DNA of 16,881 nucleotides, taken from an uncultured Actinomycetes bacterium. GTDB lineage: Bacteria > Actinomycetota > Actinomycetes > Nanopelagicales > Nanopelagicaceae. The notes beneath the pieces are model-generated. The model was not told the DNA's origin, searched no databases, and saw only the letters and a program-made list of their open reading frames with translations. Location: positions 1 through 16,881 of the forward strand of contig CAIXDY010000138.1 of assembly GCA_903918325.1 (NCBI GenBank), given 5' to 3'. Each line of letters opens with the position of its first letter. Within the stretch, counting starts at the first letter, position 1. This document shows, one piece after another, positions 13,217-16,881 of the stretch. The position numbers and the translations under genes are program-made.

Positions 13217-13235
13217 GAACTTCTCTAACTCCCAA
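13207..13235 (-). promoter_or_regulatory. Candidate promoter for tRNA-Ile, tRNA-Ala and ppiA
   Basis: TTGGGA (13235-13230) and TAACCT (13212-13207) are spaced by 17 bases on the minus strand, inside the 100-base gap after gyrA. Transcription would begin near 13200, about 26 bases in front of tRNA-Ile. The -35 matches consensus at four of six positions. Read-through from gyrA is a possible alternative source. Confidence 0.4.
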
Positions 13236-13248
13236 AATGGCGGGTTAG
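13225..13248. repeat. Imperfect hairpin in the gyrA-tRNA spacer
   Basis: CTAAC-T-CC and GG-GTTAG can pair over seven base pairs with one bulged base around a nine-base loop. There is no T-run on the minus strand after it, so it is not a classical terminator for gyrA. It partly overlaps the candidate -35. Confidence 0.25.
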
Positions 13249-13273
13249 CTGCTTAACTCAGAGCCGAACCATA

Positions 13274-15769
13274 CTAACTTTTCGGCGAAATCTCATCTTC
13301 GCTGTTCTTGGTCACCGAGACCAAAACAACGCCTTCATCTAGGTTCACCAGGCGTACACCCATTGAATCGCGACCGGTTTGGCGCACTTCGGCCGCTGGA
13401 GTTCGCATAACTGTTCCCGCTGATGTGATCGCAAGGACTTCATCCTCATCGCGTAGAACTAACGCGCTCACTAGTGAGCCTCTGGAGTTCTCATCGATCT
13501 TGGCCGCTTTAATTCCAATTCCACCACGGCCTTGTAAACGATATTCATCCAATGGGGTTTTCTTGCCGTAACCCGCATCGGTTGCAGTAAATACAAATGA
13601 GTTACTTGCTAACTCTGAATTAACGCGTGCCATTGTTAACAAAGAATCACCGGCGCGGAATTTCATTCCAATCACACCGCTAGTTGATCGGCCCATTGGG
13701 CGCAAAGAATCATCGTCTGCAGTAAAGCGCAATGACATACCTTTAGTTGAAACCAACAAAAGTTCATCACCGGCATTTACAAGTGATGCACCAACTACTT
13801 CATCGCCTGGTTTTAATGAGATTGCGATTAATCCACCGGTGCGCGGTGAATCAAATTCACTCAATGGCGTTTTCTTAATTAAACCCTTTTTAGTTGCTAG
13901 AACTAAGAATGGGGAAATTGTGTAATCCTTTAATGACAACACTTCAGCGATTTTCTCATCCGGCTTAAATGCCATCAAGTTAGCTACATGTTGACCACGT
14001 GCATCACGTCCAGCATCTGGAAGTTCGTGAACTTTGGCACGATATACGCGACCTTGATTTGTAAAGAACAATAACCAATCATGTGTTGAAGCAACAAAGA
14101 AATGATCGACAACGTCATCTTCTTTTAGCGCTGCACCCTTAACTCCGCGACCTCCGCGGCGTTGTGATCGGTATAGATCAGCCATGGTGCGCTTTGAATA
14201 ACCACCGCGTGTAATTGTTACAACTACATCTTGATCTGGAATTAAATCTTCGGCGCTGAAATCGCCTTCACTTGCCACGATTTGTGTACGGCGATCGTCG
14301 CCATATTTAGCAACTAAATCAGTGAGTTCGGTCTTAACAATGTCGCGCTGCTTTTCTGGGCTGACTAAAATCGCGTTTAACTCAACAATGTCAGCCATTA
14401 AGCCGTCAAATTCATCGTTAATCTTTTGGCGCTCAAGAGCTGCAATTCGGCGCAGTTGCATATCCAAAATTGCGTTAGCTTGAATTTCATCAACATCCAA
14501 CAGTTTCATCAAACCGGTTCGGGCTTCTTCGGGGGTTGTTGATGCGCGAATTAAAGCGATTACGGCATCTAGTGCATCAAGTGCTTTGAGGTAACCCTGC
14601 AAAATATGTGCGCGTTTTTCTTTTTCAGCTAAACGATATTTAGTGCGGCGAACAATTACTTCAATCTGGTGTTCAATGTAGTAACGGATAAATTCATCCA
14701 GACGCAATGTACGCGGTACACCGTCGACAAGGGCCAACATATTTGCACCAAATGTGTCTTGAAGTTGTGTTTGCTTATAAAGATTATTTAAAACTACTTT
14801 AGGAATGGCACTTGACTGCAAAACAATTACAAGTCGCTGACCTAAGCGCTCATTACCTTCATCGCGAACATCGGCGATTCCTTTAATTTTTCCATCTTTA
14901 ACTAGTTCGGCAATTTTCAACGCTAAGTTATCTGGGTTTACTTGGTACGGCAGTTCGCTAATTACCAAGCATGTACGTTTATTAATTTCTTCAACTTGAA
15001 CAACGGCGCGCATAGTGATTGATCCACGGCCAGTTCGATATGCATCTTCAATTCCGCCGCGGCCAACAATGAGCGCTTTAGTAGGAAAATCTGGGCCTTT
15101 AACAATTGTTAAGAACTTATTTAAAAGTTCATCTGGCTTCATATCTGGATTTTCAAGCGCGAAAATTACTGCTTCGCCAATTTCACGCAAATTATGTGGT
15201 GGGATGTTGGTCGCCATACCAACCGCAATTCCCGCACTACCGTTAACAAGCAAGTTAGGTAAACGTGAAGGTAAAACCGTTGGTTCTTGTGAGCGGCCGT
15301 CATAGTTAGGAACAAAATCAACGGTGTCTTCATCAATATCGCGCATCATTTCCATCGCGATTGGAGATAAACGGGCTTCGGTGTAACGCATCGCGGCCGC
15401 TGGATCATTTCCAGGAGAACCGAAGTTTCCATTGCCGTCGATGAGTAAATAACGCAAAGACCAGTGCTGGGCTAAGCGAACTACTGAGTCATAAATAGCT
15501 GTGTCACCGTGTGGGTGGTAATTACCCATGACATCACCGACGATACGTGAAGATTTGTAATAACCCTTATCTGGGCGATAACCCGCGTCGTACATTGCAT
15601 ATAAAACGCGGCGATGAACTGGTTTTAATCCATCACGAATATCTGGAAGTGCGCGGCCGACAATAACTGACATCGCATAGTCAAGATATGAACGTGCCAT
15701 TTCGACTTGAAGATCAACGGTCTCGATCTTGTCGAAAGACTCTAGGTTATTTGGATTTAATTCATTCAT
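13274..15769 (-). CDS. gyrA: DNA gyrase subunit A
   Basis: This is the breakage-reunion subunit of DNA gyrase, 831 residues, which makes the double-strand break through which DNA is passed. The N-terminal winged-helix and tower region contains the catalytic Tyr129 in AMRYTEARL. The quinolone region reads HPHGDTAIYDSVVRLAQ, with Thr90 and Asp94 in Mycobacterium numbering (E. coli 83 and 87). The C-terminal six-bladed DNA-wrapping domain is present, with its GyrA box QRRGGRG at the start, so the enzyme is gyrase and not topoisomerase IV. Its ATG shares one base with the gyrB stop (TAATG). The tRNA-Ile and tRNA-Ala genes follow. No intein or insertion is seen. Confidence 0.97.
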   Translation of the reverse strand: MNELNPNNLESFDKIETVDLQVEMARSYLDYAMSVIVGRALPDIRDGLKPVHRRVLYAMYDAGYRPDKGYYKSSRIVGDVMGNYHPHGDTAIYDSVVRLAQHWSLRYLLIDGNGNFGSPGNDPAAAMRYTEARLSPIAMEMMRDIDEDTVDFVPNYDGRSQEPTVLPSRLPNLLVNGSAGIAVGMATNIPPHNLREIGEAVIFALENPDMKPDELLNKFLTIVKGPDFPTKALIVGRGGIEDAYRTGRGSITMRAVVQVEEINKRTCLVISELPYQVNPDNLALKIAELVKDGKIKGIADVRDEGNERLGQRLVIVLQSSAIPKVVLNNLYKQTQLQDTFGANMLALVDGVPRTLRLDEFIRYYIEHQIEVIVRRTKYRLAEKEKRAHILQGYLKALDALDAVIALIRASTTPEEARTGLMKLLDVDEIQANAILDMQLRRIAALERQKINDEFDGLMADIVELNAILVSPEKQRDIVKTELTDLVAKYGDDRRTQIVASEGDFSAEDLIPDQDVVVTITRGGYSKRTMADLYRSQRRGGRGVKGAALKEDDVVDHFFVASTHDWLLFFTNQGRVYRAKVHELPDAGRDARGQHVANLMAFKPDEKIAEVLSLKDYTISPFLVLATKKGLIKKTPLSEFDSPRTGGLIAISLKPGDEVVGASLVNAGDELLLVSTKGMSLRFTADDDSLRPMGRSTSGVIGMKFRAGDSLLTMARVNSELASNSFVFTATDAGYGKKTPLDEYRLQGRGGIGIKAAKIDENSRGSLVSALVLRDEDEVLAITSAGTVMRTPAAEVRQTGRDSMGVRLVNLDEGVVLVSVTKNSEDEISPKS

Positions 15770-16881
15770 TAGATATCCAAGAACCTTACGTCTTTGGCAT
15801 TGCGTTGAATAAATGCGCGGCGCTTTTCTACATCTTCACCCATTAGCACTGAGAACAAATCATCAGCGGCTGCAGCATCATCTAACGTCACGCGAATTAA
15901 TACGCGGTGCTCTGGATCCATGGTTGTATCCCATAATTCTTTAGCGGGCATTTCACCTAAACCTTTGAAGCGCTGAATTCCATCATCTTTTGGTAAACGC
16001 TTACCGGCAGCTAAACCGATTTCAATCATGCCATCGCGTTCGCGATCGCTAAATGCATATTCAACTGGCTCTTTTCCGCCCCACTTCAATTTATACAAAG
16101 GTGGCTGAGCAAAATAAACAAAACCGTTTTCAATCAATGGGCGCATGAAACGGAAAAGTAAAGTGAGAAGGAGTGTGCGAATGTGTTGACCATCAACATC
16201 GGCATCTGCCATCAAAATAATTTTGTGGTAACGAAGTTTTTCAATGTCAAAATCATCGTGAACACCAGTACCGAGTGCAGTTATCAGCGCTTGAACTTCA
16301 TTGTTTTGCAGAACGCGATCAATGCGTGCTTTTTCAACATTCAAAATTTTTCCACGGATTGGAAGTACGGCTTGGTTACGTGAATCGCGTCCACCTTTAG
16401 TGGAACCGCCCGCTGAATCACCTTCGACAATATAAAGCTCACATTTTGCTGGATCGGTCCATTGGCAATCCGCTAGCTTTCCTGGCATCCCGCGGCCTTC
16501 AAGTAAACCTTTGCGATTACGGCTTAAGTCGCGGGCTTTGCGTGCAGCTACACGAGCGGCGGCGGCATCAATGCTTTTGCGCACAATCTCTTTACCTTCA
16601 GCTGGATTTTGTTCGAACCACGTAGTTAGTTCTTCGTTGACAACTTTTTGTGTGAAAGTTTTTGCTGACGTGTTTCCAAGTTTTGTTTTTGTCTGGCCTT
16701 CAAACTGTGGGTCGGCTAATTTTAATGAGACGATCGCAGTTAAACCTTCGCGAACATCATCGCCTGTTAAGCGATCTTCCTTTTTGCGAATGAAACCCTG
16801 TTCTTCGCCAAACTTATTAACTACCGAAGTTAACGCCGTTCTAAAACCTTCTTCGTGCGCGCCACCTTCGTGGGTATGAAT
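15769..16881 (-). CDS. gyrB: DNA gyrase subunit B, 3' part
   Basis: This is the C-terminal 370 residues of the ATPase subunit of gyrase; the frame is open to the right edge and the start lies outside the window. The first visible residues, IHTHEGGAHEEGFRTALT, belong to the transducer domain next to the GHKL ATPase. The TOPRIM domain shows YIVEGDSAGGS with the metal-binding Glu, the PIRGKILNVEKA block and the DADVDGQHI metal aspartates. The tail RFKGLGEM...LWDTTM and the terminal segment ending RNAKDVRFLDI are typical of GyrB. There is no proteobacterial-type insert between TOPRIM and tail. It is directly coupled to gyrA. By actinobacterial order, dnaA-dnaN-recF and oriC would lie further right. 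Confidence 0.97.
   Translation of the reverse strand: MHTHEGGAHEEGFRTALTSVVNKFGEEQGFIRKKEDRLTGDDVREGLTAIVSLKLADPQFEGQTKTKLGNTSAKTFTQKVVNEELTTWFEQNPAEGKEIVRKSIDAAAARVAARKARDLSRNRKGLLEGRGMPGKLADCQWTDPAKCELYIVEGDSAGGSTKGGRDSRNQAVLPIRGKILNVEKARIDRVLQNNEVQALITALGTGVHDDFDIEKLRYHKIILMADADVDGQHIRTLLLTLLFRFMRPLIENGFVYFAQPPLYKLKWGGKEPVEYAFSDRERDGMIEIGLAAGKRLPKDDGIQRFKGLGEMPAKELWDTTMDPEHRVLIRVTLDDAAAADDLFSVLMGEDVEKRRAFIQRNAKDVRFLDI

Noticed and set aside
13225..13248. Intrinsic terminator for gyrA
   Set aside because: The hairpin is short and bulged and no T-run follows it on the minus strand.

Overview
The window looks like an origin-proximal stretch of a low-GC, streamlined actinobacterial chromosome. 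I infer a freshwater acI-type (Nanopelagicales-like) genome. The sequence evidence is the actinobacterial gene order gyrB-gyrA-tRNA-Ile-tRNA-Ala-ppiA-rhomboid-crgA-trpG-pknB-pstP, a Mycobacterium-type Sdh1 succinate dehydrogenase, AT-rich codon use, tiny intergenic gaps and stop/start overlaps at nearly every junction. Genus-level naming is inference only.

Layout, right to left. From 16881 to 11957 the minus strand carries the gyrB 3' part, gyrA, tRNA-Ile(GAT), tRNA-Ala(TGC), a cyclophilin (ppiA) whose start codon almost touches tRNA-Ala, and a rhomboid protease. A small plus-strand gene, crgA, converges on the rhomboid gene. Their 63-base spacer holds a cluster of three DnaA-box-like 9-mers, one of them perfect. 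trpG/pabA (minus) diverges from crgA and converges on pknB, sharing a TTAA that is the stop of both. pstP and pknB (plus, overlapping) are what remains of the actinobacterial fhaB-pstP-rodA-pbpA-pknA-pknB cell-wall signalling cluster; rodA, pbpA, pknA and an FHA gene are absent between or beside them.

From 8609 down to 282 everything is on the minus strand: a glycerophosphodiester phosphodiesterase, pheA, serS and a Cof-type HAD phosphatase form one tightly overlapped operon. A tRNA-Ser(TGA) with its own apparent promoter follows. Then comes an sdhC-sdhA-sdhB operon that runs on into a small holin_4_2/YvlD-like membrane protein and two tandem FluC (CrcB) fluoride channel subunits. The 3' end of an aminopeptidase P gene (plus) enters at the left edge and overlaps fluC tail to tail.

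Functionally the window is mostly core: DNA supercoiling, translation (serS, three tRNAs), aromatic amino acid and folate/tryptophan precursor enzymes, respiration, fluoride efflux, and a minimal Ser/Thr kinase-phosphatase pair with the divisome protein CrgA. There are no insertion sequences, phage genes, CRISPR arrays or rRNA genes, and no gene-free stretch longer than 300 bases. The points most worth a second look are the asymmetric FluC pair with a probable CTG start, the tRNA-Ala/ppiA junction, the DnaA-box cluster, the leaderless divergent promoters and the trimmed pstP-pknB module.
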